Shown here: piece by piece, positions 1 to 8,052 of the stretch | How positions within the stretch are numbered: the first letter of the stretch is position 1 | Layout: every line of letters starts with the position of its first letter | Source: Gammaproteobacteria bacterium | GTDB lineage: Bacteria > Pseudomonadota > Gammaproteobacteria > Pseudomonadales > Azotimanducaceae | Assembly: GCA_009840305.1 (NCBI GenBank) | Contig: VXNY01000029.1 | Span: 248,001-312,000 of the forward strand | DNA length: 64,000 bases | Reading direction: 5' to 3' | Made by a program: the position numbers and the translations under genes | Notes under the pieces: generated by a model | The model's input: the letters and a program-made list of their open reading frames with translations, nothing else | Told to the model about the DNA's origin: nothing | The model's database searches: none

Positions 1-60
1 CAACACGCCCTTTTTGACTAAGGCACGTAAACCGTTTACATTCCAACTAATAATCCGCAA
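1..60 (-). CDS. xthA: Exodeoxyribonuclease III, N-terminal fragment (cut by window edge)
   Basis: The 20 visible codons read MRIISWNVNGLRALVKKGVL. This is the N-terminal signature of the ExoIII/APE1 family of base-excision-repair endonucleases; the Asn in SWNVNGLR is an active-site residue in the family. The start is TTG at 60, 8 bp after the larE stop on the same strand, so larE and xthA are probably co-transcribed. The rest of the gene lies outside the window. Identification rests on 20 residues, but the motif is very specific. Confidence 0.8.
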   Translation of the reverse strand, partial: MRIISWNVNGLRALVKKGVL

Positions 61-68
61 CAGGCTCG

Positions 69-905
69 CTACGAATTGACCGAGAGAGTTTTAACCAATC
101 CCTCGTTGAGCGATCCCGATTTAAAACCTGCTAGATCTAATGCAACGAAGCGGTAGCCGAATGCTTTTAGTTGATCATCGATAGTCGACTTGTGTGCTAG
201 TGCTCTATCCATCTCCTCTGGAATGAGTTCTAATCTGGCAACGTCCCCGTGGTGTCGGACGCGATACTGAGTGAATCCCAGTTCCGCGAGGCAGTTCTCT
301 GCTTTTTCTATCCGATCGAGAATACTCTCGTCGATGGTCATACCGTAGGGGACTCGACTGGACAGGCAAGCAGCTTGAGGTTTTTGCGCGTTCTCTAAAT
401 TCAAGTACTCAGCTACTGCTCGAACATCCGCCTTTGAGAAATCTGCATCACTAAGAGGAGATACGACGTTGAAATTGTTAGCAGCGACCAGCCCAGGTCT
501 GTGGTCTTGCAAATCATCCCGATTCGTACCGTTGAGTATCCATTGAATTCCTTCTTTTTCAGCGATGTCGTAGAGAGCTTGGTAGAGCGACGTTTTGCAA
601 TGGAAGCAGCGATTGACGGGATTCTTTAAGTACGAGTCCTTACTTAGTTCGTCGGTAACGATAACTTGATGATTGAGATGCCATTTTTCAGCAAGTGTCT
701 CGGTAAGTGTCAAATCGTTACGCTTGAGACTCTTAGAACCTGAAGTTACGATAAGAGCATCTTGCTTGAGTTCCTGATTTGCTACATAGGCAACGAGAGA
801 ACTGTCAACTCCGCCTGAAAAAGCCACAATAACACGTCGCATTCGACGGAGATCGGAACAAAGTTTCTCGTATTTGGACTGTACGTTCTGCGACAGAGAT
901 TTCAC
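69..905 (-). CDS. larE: ATP-dependent sulfur transferase LarE (nickel-pincer cofactor synthesis)
   Basis: LarE is a PP-loop enzyme that adenylylates the carboxylates of pyridinium-3,5-biscarboxylate mononucleotide and replaces them with thiocarboxylates. The protein has 278 residues, the usual family size. The PP-loop SGGVDSS lies at residues 30-36. Cysteines sit at 100 and 103 (RCFHCK) and 180 (AACLSSR). The last aligns with the sacrificial Cys176 of the Lactobacillus plantarum enzyme. The extra CxxC suggests the three-cysteine LarE type described as binding a [4Fe-4S] cluster that carries the sulfur, so the protein may be catalytic rather than sacrificial; that is inference. The start is GTG at 905. 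xthA follows by 8 bp. larB and larC lie 0.9 kb away on the same strand, separated by an opposite-strand membrane gene. Confidence 0.93.
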   Translation of the reverse strand: MKSLSQNVQSKYEKLCSDLRRMRRVIVAFSGGVDSSLVAYVANQELKQDALIVTSGSKSLKRNDLTLTETLAEKWHLNHQVIVTDELSKDSYLKNPVNRCFHCKTSLYQALYDIAEKEGIQWILNGTNRDDLQDHRPGLVAANNFNVVSPLSDADFSKADVRAVAEYLNLENAQKPQAACLSSRVPYGMTIDESILDRIEKAENCLAELGFTQYRVRHHGDVARLELIPEEMDRALAHKSTIDDQLKAFGYRFVALDLAGFKSGSLNEGLVKTLSVNS

Positions 906-1091
906 GGTGTTGAGCAGAGTTGAAAGTGTGTTGAGTGAAGTGTATCAGTATAACGTAGAAACCGAAATTTGTTTACATGCGTCTATTGTTTATATGACTA
1001 ACAACTTCTCCCGCGAAACGCTTGCCGGCATGTAGTGGAGAATGTTTCCAAATCTTTATTTGTGTGCGATGAACAGAGAGTGAGAGAGTAG

Positions 1092-1742
1092 ATGAAGAGA
1101 TTGTGGCAAATATGTTTTACTGACACCCGTGTGGGTTTCGACGGGATGAAAGACTCGACCCCAATACTGTTTCCCGCTATTTCTACACTGGTGTGTGTGA
1201 CACTTCCGTTCGCTTTTGTGGGATTTGCAACGTTCACGACCGGATCGGATGATATTAATGCGACTAATGCTGGTTCCAGCGAAGCATGGTTGCAGTTAAG
1301 CACGGGAGTGATTTGGACGATTACCTTTGTTTTGTGTGTGGTTGGCTTTGTTTGCACTTGGTGGCTTCTCACATCAGTGTATTTTTTTGGAATGGCGAGA
1401 CTGTTCAACATCTCAATTCCTTGGCAGAAATGGCTCGGATTTAGTTGTTGGTCAGCGGTCCCGTTGATCACCGTGCCACTAGTCTTAGTAATAGCAATAC
1501 TTGTTCAGATTATTCCGATTCCGAGCAGAGAGGTGGACCCTTGGTATATCGAACTAATATCGGCTTGCTTTTTGATTGTGCCGTTTATTTGGTGCGCCCG
1601 TATCGCGGCCTTAGGATTACGCAGCTGGACAGAGCCGCACGGTCGAGGAAATGTGTATTGGCGAGTAGTAGCTTTTGTGCCGTATGGTTTGCTACTATCT
1701 GCATTTATGATTTTCTGTATTCGGCATATGCGGTTGATCTAG
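1092..1742 (+). CDS. Yip1-like polytopic membrane protein
   Basis: This 216-residue protein has about five hydrophobic segments, near residues 25-48, 77-105, 120-142, 150-177 and 188-210. That count and the overall layout match the bacterial Yip1 domain, a membrane domain of unclear role. A polar, Asn/Ser-rich loop separates the first two segments. The ATG at 1092 is preceded by an AG-rich stretch (gagagtgagagag). The gene is isolated, pointing the opposite way from larE and converging on larB, so the context gives no function. The family assignment is by pattern only; a generic five-TM protein is the alternative. Confidence 0.7.
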   Translation: MKRLWQICFTDTRVGFDGMKDSTPILFPAISTLVCVTLPFAFVGFATFTTGSDDINATNAGSSEAWLQLSTGVIWTITFVLCVVGFVCTWWLLTSVYFFGMARLFNISIPWQKWLGFSCWSAVPLITVPLVLVIAILVQIIPIPSREVDPWYIELISACFLIVPFIWCARIAALGLRSWTEPHGRGNVYWRVVAFVPYGLLLSAFMIFCIRHMRLI

Positions 1743-1828
1743 GGATCTATAGCATTTCCTAGACACCGTGTTAGAAGTTTCATTCTGCCTTACGACTTAG
1801 AAACCTCTTGACTAATGTACGCGATGAT

Positions 1829-2569
1829 TTAGAGCCGATTAACTAGATTCGCAAGAAAACCAGCACCAAACCCATTGTCAATATTGACCACAGAAACACC
1901 TGACGCGCACGAAGTCAACATGCCTAGTAAGGCAGCGATCCCTTGAAAGGATGCACCATATCCGACGCTGGTAGGAACTGCAATCACCGGTTTGTCTACT
2001 AACCCACCTACGACGCTCGGAAGTGCTCCTTCCATACCGGCCACGACGATGAGTACGCGGCAAGAACGAATGATTTCGAGCCTACTAAATAGCCGATGCA
2101 CTCCCGCCACGCCGACGTCAAACACACGTTCAACGACGTTTCCATAAAACTCTGCGGTAATTGCTGCTTCCTCCGCAACCGACAAATCACTAGTACCGGC
2201 GGTTATCGCACCGATATGAGTGGTCGGGGATTGTGGTTCGGTTAGTTTCTTATAGGCTATTCGTGCCTCTGGTACATAAACGATTCCGTCGATGCGATCT
2301 AGTAATAGTTCGGCTGCCTCAGGTTGCAGTCGTGTTGCTAACGTGTTATTGCCATTCCCGAGTATCAGTTCAAATGCTTTGAGTACTTGTTGCGGAGTTT
2401 TGTACTCACCGTAAATTACTTCGGGAGTTCCAGTTCGCTGCGCGCGAGTGTGATCGATTGTCGTGGACTCGATTGTTTGGTGTTGAACTTCACTGATCTG
2501 AGCCATCGCGACGTCAACGGCGAGCTTGCCAGCACGCACTTCTTGCAGAATCTGTTCTAGGTCACTCAT
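1829..2569 (-). CDS. larB: Pyridinium-3,5-biscarboxylic acid mononucleotide synthase LarB
   Basis: LarB carboxylates and hydrolyses nicotinic acid adenine dinucleotide to make the first intermediate of the nickel-pincer nucleotide. The N-terminal half carries the LarB hallmark YGEYKTPQQ. The C-terminal half is PurE-like, with GMEGALPSVVGGLVDKPVIA, PTSVGYGAS and VVNIDNGFGAG. Cys221 (LTSCASG) sits at the position of the catalytic Cys221 of L. plantarum LarB, and the length (246) matches the family. Its ATG overlaps the end of larC by 8 bp, which implies translational coupling. It is the last gene of the AKR-larC-larB unit. Confidence 0.95.
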   Translation of the reverse strand: MSDLEQILQEVRAGKLAVDVAMAQISEVQHQTIESTTIDHTRAQRTGTPEVIYGEYKTPQQVLKAFELILGNGNNTLATRLQPEAAELLLDRIDGIVYVPEARIAYKKLTEPQSPTTHIGAITAGTSDLSVAEEAAITAEFYGNVVERVFDVGVAGVHRLFSRLEIIRSCRVLIVVAGMEGALPSVVGGLVDKPVIAVPTSVGYGASFQGIAALLGMLTSCASGVSVVNIDNGFGAGFLANLVNRL

Positions 2570-3743
2570 CGTTCTCCAACTTTTCGCAAACTTCTCGTTC
2601 TAGTATTCGCTTTACTTCAAGATAGCTCAAGCCTTTCTCTTTTGCAATGGAGAGTACATCGTCGTGTTCTAGTTTCCACCTTGACACACCTTCGGGCAAA
2701 GTCACCGTCTTCACGCTTACTTGCCCCAAACTTGTAATCAACGATTCGATTTTTCGGGCTAACAACCGTTTTTGGACGGTGTGCATTCGCACTCCAGATG
2801 TTGTCGTACTGCGCAATATTTCCGCTACGATGGCTTTTTCATCGCTTGAAGGTACAAGAACTGTGAGCTTGTTTGCTGGACGAGACTTTTTCATGATTAT
2901 CGGTGTTAGAAATACATCGACGGCACCGATGGTAAATAGTTGATCGATCAGATATTCGTACGCTTCCGGGTTCATATCGTCGATGTTGCATTCGATTTCG
3001 ATGTTGTCCGTACTTTTTATCGTCTCACTCAATTCCCCGACTGATACCCTCACTGCATTGGGTCTTGAAGAGCTTTTCTCACCGAGACCATAACCAACGC
3101 GCATTGTGTTGAACATCGATGGAATTTCAAATCTGTCAACACAGTTGCTAAGGATTGCTGCGCCCGTGGGTGTGGTCGCTTCAAATGGGACATTACCTCG
3201 AGTAGTAGGCTTGTCGAGTAGTAACTGCAAGGTCGCAGGAGCTGGAACGGGTAGCGTTCCATGTTCACTCACTACGGTACCGCTGCCAAGTTCCACTGGT
3301 CCGCTATACACCTGACTCGGCTGCAAATATTCCATCGCGATAGCACTTCCTACGATGTCGACAATAGCGTCAACCGCACCAACTTCGTGAAAGTGCACTC
3401 TTGAAATATCGGTATCGTGTACTTTTGCTTCTGCTTCTGCGAGAATTTCAAAGGTGTTCGTTGCTGAATTCTTAATCTGTTCGGAGTAGGGTGTATTGTT
3501 AATGATGTCTTTAATGTGATTGAGATTGCGCAACTCACTCGAGGATTTACAGGTCACACGAACTAAAGTTCCAGCGATCCCTCTACTCTTCGCACGCGTA
3601 ATAGAGAGTGAAAACTCCTCATCCAATCCCAAGCGGGAGAGTTCTGTTCGTAAGTGGTCTGGGGGAACACCCACATCGATGAGCGCTCCCAAGTTCATGT
3701 TTCCTGCTATACCACTGAAGCACTCGTATAGCAGCGCAGGCAT
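2562..3743 (-). CDS. larC: Nickel insertion protein LarC
   Basis: LarC is the CTP-dependent cyclometallase that inserts nickel into the pincer nucleotide. This 393-residue protein has the family start YECFSGIAGNMNLGALIDVG, the HFHEVGAVDAIVDIVG block near residue 120 and the C-terminal CNIDDMNPE region near 250. It is one uninterrupted reading frame, unlike the L. plantarum gene, which needs a programmed frameshift between larC1 and larC2. One oddity is that the usual SGxxGDM motif reads SGIAGNM, an Asp-to-Asn change. The gene starts 19 bp after the aldo/keto reductase and overlaps larB. Its function is assigned from family knowledge. Confidence 0.94.
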   Translation of the reverse strand: MPALLYECFSGIAGNMNLGALIDVGVPPDHLRTELSRLGLDEEFSLSITRAKSRGIAGTLVRVTCKSSSELRNLNHIKDIINNTPYSEQIKNSATNTFEILAEAEAKVHDTDISRVHFHEVGAVDAIVDIVGSAIAMEYLQPSQVYSGPVELGSGTVVSEHGTLPVPAPATLQLLLDKPTTRGNVPFEATTPTGAAILSNCVDRFEIPSMFNTMRVGYGLGEKSSSRPNAVRVSVGELSETIKSTDNIEIECNIDDMNPEAYEYLIDQLFTIGAVDVFLTPIIMKKSRPANKLTVLVPSSDEKAIVAEILRSTTTSGVRMHTVQKRLLARKIESLITSLGQVSVKTVTLPEGVSRWKLEHDDVLSIAKEKGLSYLEVKRILEREVCEKLENDE

Positions 3744-3762
3744 AAGCTAAAAACGCCTGTTT

Positions 3763-4998
3763 TTAACCGAGCATGCGATGGGTCGGTGCACAAAGATCGG
3801 CAATCGCAACCCCATACGTACAAGCATCTTTGCATGGAGCCCCGCTACAGGTCAAACATGCTTTACCATCGATCGCAATATTGGCGTATTCGGTACGCGC
3901 CATCTCAACATCTTGATAGTCCGTTGCATACATTCGAGTTCGTAGGACATCAGCGATTTGTACGTTGTAAGGACAACTCCCATGGCAATCGTCGCATCCC
4001 TGTCGGCACTGGGTTGAACTGTTTAAGTGCGCATATCGATGTAGCAACTGATGGTCGTAATAAGAAACCTCTTCATCACCAGAAGCGACTAAGTACTCGT
4101 CAATCAACGTCTTGCTTGTCATGGAAACGATCAAAGCATCCACATTTGCGTCGGATAGGACCCAACGAAATGCTGCCTGTGCGAAAGTACCTTCTTCGGT
4201 CTCGTAATCCCGCATGTCATTTAAGCGCGCTCCAGACAGAGTTTTCATTGCGATCGTACCGACATCCTTTTTCTTTGCCTTTTTCAACAGCCTTGGTAAA
4301 TCTGGCTGTCGGGCAATCCTATCCATTCCACGCGTCAAGTTCGCAAGGAATGACGGATCTTGTCCAAAGTTATAGGACACAAGAATGACGTCGCACAAAT
4401 CTTCATCTAGGGAGTACTCCAAACAGTCGTTTAAACGTCCTGCATGACCTGACATACCAGTGAACAGGATCTTTCCTTGTTTTTTAGCTTTTTCGACAAA
4501 ACCTTGCCACTCTTCGGATTTCATACGCTCTACATCGTTAACGGCGTGGTTCAGATACACGTCCACATAGTCAGTCTTGAGCCTCTTCAGCGACTCTTCC
4601 AAATGGTTCATGATCTGTTTGGTCGTCCATCGTGCGTTCGTATGTGCTTTAGACACGAGGTACACTTGATCGCGCTTGCCCTTGATTGCGTTTCCAATCA
4701 CAGTTTCCGATTGACCTCTTGTGTAGCTGTGAGCTGAATCTAAGTAATTTATACCTCGGTCCATAGCATGGCGAACGATGTTTTCTTGTCCGCTCCGAAG
4801 TCCACTTGACCCGAAAGAAATATCAGAAATTTTTAGACCTGTTCGACCTAACGTCTTGTATTTCTTGACTTCTGGTAGAGTCTTCGAGTTAGGCGATCCT
4901 TTTGGCACAGACGCGAATGCATTAGTACTCAGCAATCCACCAGTGACTCCAGCAGCTGATCCCCACTTCAGAATGTCCCGGCGATTAGGTGCGGTCAT
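3763..4998 (-). CDS. Tat-exported aldo/keto reductase with two C-terminal [4Fe-4S] motifs
   Basis: The N-terminus MTAPNRRDILKWGSAAGVTG followed by a hydrophobic stretch ending AFA is a twin-arginine signal, so the protein is probably exported folded with its cofactors. The aldo/keto reductase barrel follows, with DSAHSY, VSKAH and DVYLNHAV supplying the usual Asp-Tyr-Lys-His tetrad. The C-terminus has two cysteine clusters, CRQGCDDCHGSCP (Cx3Cx2Cx3CP) and CLTCSGAPCKDAC (Cx2Cx4Cx3C). ATG at 4998 is chosen because it places the RR motif at the terminus and has GGAG 10 nt upstream. A longer frame opens at 5091 without such support. It is the first gene of an operon with larC and larB, which hints at a redox role linked to the nickel cofactor. 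The substrate is unknown. Confidence 0.88.
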   Translation of the reverse strand: MTAPNRRDILKWGSAAGVTGGLLSTNAFASVPKGSPNSKTLPEVKKYKTLGRTGLKISDISFGSSGLRSGQENIVRHAMDRGINYLDSAHSYTRGQSETVIGNAIKGKRDQVYLVSKAHTNARWTTKQIMNHLEESLKRLKTDYVDVYLNHAVNDVERMKSEEWQGFVEKAKKQGKILFTGMSGHAGRLNDCLEYSLDEDLCDVILVSYNFGQDPSFLANLTRGMDRIARQPDLPRLLKKAKKKDVGTIAMKTLSGARLNDMRDYETEEGTFAQAAFRWVLSDANVDALIVSMTSKTLIDEYLVASGDEEVSYYDHQLLHRYAHLNSSTQCRQGCDDCHGSCPYNVQIADVLRTRMYATDYQDVEMARTEYANIAIDGKACLTCSGAPCKDACTYGVAIADLCAPTHRMLG

Positions 4999-5112
4999 CT
5001 TAGTTTTGCTCCAATTTTCAGTAGTTAGTAATAATCTTACACCAAACAGAATAAATTTAGCTATCGTGTGTGAACAAACGTACGAATTCAAGACAAATTT
5101 GAGCAGCGTCTA

Positions 5113-5940
5113 GTGCCCAAACAAATAACAAGTACCAAATTTTCTCTAGTGAAACTCGCGCAAGCGCTTCACAAAAAGAGTATTCGAGATCAGGAGGGAC
5201 TCTTCATCGTTGAAGGCTCGAGAGAGCTTGAGCTAGCCGTAGACAACGGAGTACAGCTACACTCTCTTTTTATACACGAAGAGTGTTTTCAAGCAGAAAG
5301 CTCATCGCCAATGTTTCAGAAGGCGCGCGATGAAGTGAAAGACGGGTGTATTTTTAGTGTGACCGATCGAGTATTTCATTCTATGTGTTATCGTTCGAGC
5401 TCACGGATTGTTGCAATCGCACACAAGCATGATGTCCGGTTGGAGGATTTCGAGGCTACTGACGACGCATTCTTCGTAATTTGTTCTGGTGTTGAGAAAC
5501 CCGGCAACTTAGGAGCTGTGATGCGCTCGTCCGATGCCGTTGGCGCTCACGCAGTTATTATTGAGAATCCTGTGTTGGACGTGTTTAACCCAAATGTCGT
5601 ACGTGCAAGTATCGGAACGTTGTTCTCAGTACCTGTAATCCTTTCCGACTTTGAAGTTCTCATCTCTTGGTTGCAACAACATGACATCGTCGTTCTTGCC
5701 ACCAGTCCTGATGCCGACACAAACTATGCGGACTATACCTATCCGAATCGAGTAGCCATTGTTGTCGGGAGTGAAGCGCACGGACTCCAGCGACGATGGT
5801 TTCAAGTTGCGCAAGACGTGGTGTCGATACCACAACATGGACAAGCCGACTCTTTAAATGCCGCAATGTCTGCTACAGTTGTAATGTACGAGATCTTGCG
5901 TCAGCGAAGCCAGTCTCTAGACAAGCAAGACTTAACCTAA
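5113..5940 (+). CDS. TrmH/SpoU-family RNA 2'-O-methyltransferase
   Basis: This is a SAM-dependent SPOUT enzyme that methylates ribose 2'-OH in rRNA or tRNA. The three family motifs are visible: VEKPGNLGAVMRSSDA near residue 128, VVGSEAHGL near 217 and SIPQHGQADSLNAAMS near 238, the last two forming the trefoil knot that binds SAM. The N-terminal ~100 residues form the substrate-binding domain common in the RlmB/TsnR-like branch. The 275-residue length is normal. The start is GTG at 5113, and no strong ribosome-binding site is visible. It points away from the aldo/keto reductase. The exact target nucleotide cannot be told from sequence alone. Confidence 0.9.
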   Translation: MPKQITSTKFSLVKLAQALHKKSIRDQEGLFIVEGSRELELAVDNGVQLHSLFIHEECFQAESSSPMFQKARDEVKDGCIFSVTDRVFHSMCYRSSSRIVAIAHKHDVRLEDFEATDDAFFVICSGVEKPGNLGAVMRSSDAVGAHAVIIENPVLDVFNPNVVRASIGTLFSVPVILSDFEVLISWLQQHDIVVLATSPDADTNYADYTYPNRVAIVVGSEAHGLQRRWFQVAQDVVSIPQHGQADSLNAAMSATVVMYEILRQRSQSLDKQDLT

Positions 5941-5959
5941 CGCGCATTAGGTGTTTCGC

Positions 5960-6724
5960 TCAGTCTGATTGTCTACTAGATTGTCGCTTCTTCAAAGCGC
6001 GTGGCAACCGCGTGTCCTCCAACGAGTGGTCCCAAATAGAGTGTTCGTTTATGGAGTAAACGAATCGATAATGGGAGGGCCGTCGAGAGTAGATTTTGTT
6101 GTCGATGTCCAGTAAAGCCACTTGATCCTCATCGGTACGCACAGCGATTACGGCGTGATACTCTGCCATTCTGCCGTCATACACAACAACAATGCGAAGG
6201 TCGTGGGGGTCGAAGTCTAGGAGTTTTAACAACGCATATTTCGCGGTAGCAAAGTCCTCACAGTCACCACCTTTTTGTATAAATTCCAATAGTGTAGACC
6301 ACTGTTGCGAAACTAATAATCTAGAATCTTCAAGTTCTTTGTAAGTTCTACGATCGTCGTTGTACCTGCGCATTCGGTTTATGTACCGATTAATGAGTTG
6401 TAGCTGTTGTTCCGGTTGTAGTGTTTTTCCATTAGTGATGACGAGTCGGATTCGACGCATGTCGCGATCACATTTGGATTCATCCTCAATGCACTCTAGT
6501 ATCGCAATTAGTTCTTCGTTCGTCCGTTGCATAGTGTCATACCAGTCTTCCCAAAGGCTTGCTTCACCAAGCAGAGTTGAATCGTCGTCAAATCGGTATT
6601 CGAAGTCTACGGTCGCACAAGCAGATACGATCAGACAAACACCAAGAACTACGTACCAAGGAACGCGACAAGTCAATGTCGTGCCGGTTCTTTGCAAAAT
6701 CTGTTCTCTACTCATCCGAAGCAA
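5960..6724 (-). CDS. LapG-like transglutaminase-type cysteine protease, predicted lipoprotein
   Basis: This is a bacterial transglutaminase-like cysteine peptidase (BTLCP family). The catalytic residues are visible in order: Cys in GGDCEDFATAKYALL, His in EYHAVIAV and Asp in LLDIDNK. LapG of Pseudomonas, the best-known member, cleaves a surface adhesin in the periplasm under control of LapD and c-di-GMP. A hydrophobic signal ends in VSACA, a lipobox, so the protein is probably a periplasmic lipoprotein, which is unusual for LapG. No adhesin or LapD gene is nearby. The region between signal and protease (DDDSTLLGEASLWEDWYDTM) is family-typical. The start could be at residue 1 or 4. It converges on the TrmH gene. 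Confidence 0.8.
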   Translation of the reverse strand: MLRMSREQILQRTGTTLTCRVPWYVVLGVCLIVSACATVDFEYRFDDDSTLLGEASLWEDWYDTMQRTNEELIAILECIEDESKCDRDMRRIRLVITNGKTLQPEQQLQLINRYINRMRRYNDDRRTYKELEDSRLLVSQQWSTLLEFIQKGGDCEDFATAKYALLKLLDFDPHDLRIVVVYDGRMAEYHAVIAVRTDEDQVALLDIDNKIYSRRPSHYRFVYSINEHSIWDHSLEDTRLPRALKKRQSSRQSD

Positions 6725-6812
6725 AAGTCCTCAGCGGCTTGTACGGTGTTGGACAACCATTTTTTTCGGCTCATCCGTTGTAGCAGAAACAGAGAAATCA
6801 AATAGTATTACC

Positions 6813-7241
6813 ATGACCTACGACTCAAACAATATTTTCGCCAAAATCTTGCGTAGAGAAGCACCGGCACACATTGTGCATGAAGACGATCGATGTTTTT
6901 GCATGATGGATGTAATGCCACAAAGTACTGGTCACACACTTATTATTCCCAAGGAACCCGCAAAAGACATCTTTTCGGTTTCTGATGAGGGACTACAACA
7001 CTTGATGTTGCAAACTCGTCGAATTGCGCGAGCAGTCGACACGGTGTTTCAACCCGAAGGCGTAATGATCATGCAGTTAAATCGGGCAGGTGCGGGACAG
7101 TCGGTGTTTCATTTGCATTTTCATGTCATACCGCGGTGGGGCGGGTTGCAGCAGCGTTTTCATGCGCGGGACTTAGCAGATTCGGAAATGCTCGCGGATC
7201 ACGCTATGCGCTTACGAGAGGCCTTAAATGACGAACCATAG
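6813..7241 (+). CDS. HIT-family nucleotide hydrolase/transferase
   Basis: The 142-residue protein ends its core with HLHFHVIPRW, the H-x-H-x-H-x-x motif whose middle His attacks the alpha phosphate of nucleotide substrates. The N-terminal NNIFAKILRREAPAHIVHED and GHTLIIPKEPAKD are typical of the HINT/HIT branch, dimeric purine-nucleotide phosphoramidases. ATG at 6813 is chosen because conserved HIT sequence begins directly after it; upstream in-frame sequence overlaps the opposite-strand lipoprotein gene and is not HIT-like. Start-to-start it is divergent from the LapG-like gene. It is probably cytosolic; the physiological substrate is unknown, as for most HIT proteins. Confidence 0.92.
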   Translation: MTYDSNNIFAKILRREAPAHIVHEDDRCFCMMDVMPQSTGHTLIIPKEPAKDIFSVSDEGLQHLMLQTRRIARAVDTVFQPEGVMIMQLNRAGAGQSVFHLHFHVIPRWGGLQQRFHARDLADSEMLADHAMRLREALNDEP

Positions 7242-7253
7242 ATTGAAGAAGCC

Positions 7254-7403
7254 GTGATTCGTATCGATCTATTTTCACAAATCGTCGCAACGAGCTTAGC
7301 TTTTCGTAAGAACTGCCCGTTGATGTACCAGAAGACTAGTGTCGAGTGTACCCTTAAAATAGAAAGTGCATTGAGTGTTGAAGAAAGCGCATTAGAGGAG
7401 TAA
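7254..7403 (+). CDS. Possible 49-residue protein, unknown
   Basis: A GTG-initiated frame reads VIRIDLFSQIVATSLAFRKN and continues to an acidic end (SVEESALEE). It fills most of the 180-bp gap between the HIT gene and the next small membrane protein, on the same strand. Only GAAGAA precedes the GTG. No family is recognised. It has no transmembrane segment and two cysteines. It may be a real small protein in the HIT-YbjQ transcription unit or a chance open frame. Confidence 0.3.
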   Translation: MIRIDLFSQIVATSLAFRKNCPLMYQKTSVECTLKIESALSVEESALEE

Positions 7404-7421
7404 TCAACAGGAACCGAGATT

Positions 7422-7667
7422 ATGAAAGATCGTGTCACAAAAGTGTTTACAAACGTGGGACTACTAGCGTTATTGCTGTGTGCAATCTGCTACGTTGGTC
7501 TGGCAATTTGGGGTATCTGGATCGGAATACTTAGCGATGAGGTACCATGGATGTTTAAAGGACTAATCTTCTTCGGCATCGCGGGCGGAGGTATTCTTTT
7601 ACTCGTCGTGATTCGGGAAAGATTGATCGAACGTAAAACTGATAGATACAAAGACGTGGAGTTGTAG
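7422..7667 (+). CDS. Small two-TM membrane protein
   Basis: This 81-residue protein has two hydrophobic helices, near residues 12-36 and 44-63, and a charged C-terminal tail (RERLIERKTDRYKDVEL). ATG at 7422 follows AGGAA by 8 nt. It ends 2 bp before the YbjQ gene, so the two are almost certainly co-translated. Small membrane proteins next to YbjQ genes are a known arrangement, and the two products may work together at the membrane. No enzymatic motif is seen. Confidence 0.8.
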   Translation: MKDRVTKVFTNVGLLALLLCAICYVGLAIWGIWIGILSDEVPWMFKGLIFFGIAGGGILLLVVIRERLIERKTDRYKDVEL

Positions 7668-7669
7668 TA

Positions 7670-7990
7670 ATGATTGTTGTAAATACTGAAACCGTACCAG
7701 GCATGCGAGTCGTCAAGTCGTTAGGGTTAGTTAGGGGGAACACGGTGCGAGCGCGCCATATTGGGAAAGACATTATGGCTGGATTTAAGAATGTAGTGGG
7801 TGGCGAAATTCGCGAATATGCGAAGTTAATCGCCGAAAGCCGCGAACAGAGCTTAGATCGCATGATAGACCACGCGAGAGAAAAAGGCGCGAATGCGGTT
7901 GTAGGCGTACGCTTCACAACATCGGTCATGATGGCCGGGTCAGCAGAACTACTTGCTTATGGCACCGGAGTCGTTGTAGAACCGGAGTAA
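7670..7990 (+). CDS. YbjQ/UPF0145 family protein
   Basis: The 106-residue protein matches the YbjQ (DUF74, 'heavy-metal-binding domain') family. The pattern is an N-terminal strand with TETVPGMRV, then GLVRGNTVRARHIGKDI, then a helix EYAKLIAESREQSLDRMIDH, then GANAVVGVRFTTS. Family structures form compact pentamers, and no biochemical role is established. GGAG lies 9 nt before the ATG. It is coupled to the small membrane protein directly upstream. A short hairpin follows at 7997. Confidence 0.9.
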   Translation: MIVVNTETVPGMRVVKSLGLVRGNTVRARHIGKDIMAGFKNVVGGEIREYAKLIAESREQSLDRMIDHAREKGANAVVGVRFTTSVMMAGSAELLAYGTGVVVEPE

Positions 7991-7996
7991 TCTTCA

Positions 7997-8012
7997 AGAC
8001 GAACATTCGTCT
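7997..8012. terminator. Short inverted repeat after the YbjQ gene, weak terminator candidate
   Basis: AGACGA-ACAT-TCGTCT can form a 6-bp stem with a 4-nt loop, followed by AATCTATT rather than a clean T-run. It sits 6 bp after the YbjQ stop and could give partial termination. A second short repeat, GCGCT-AGTTT-AGCGC, follows just before the lipoprotein start. Confidence 0.3.
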
Positions 8013-8052
8013 AATCTATTCACGCGCGGCGCTAGTTTAGCGCAAACAGTTC

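Noticed and set aside
998-1471. 157-codon minus-strand frame opposite the Yip1-like gene
   Set aside because: It overlaps a better supported membrane-protein gene and shows no domain; explained as an antisense shadow.
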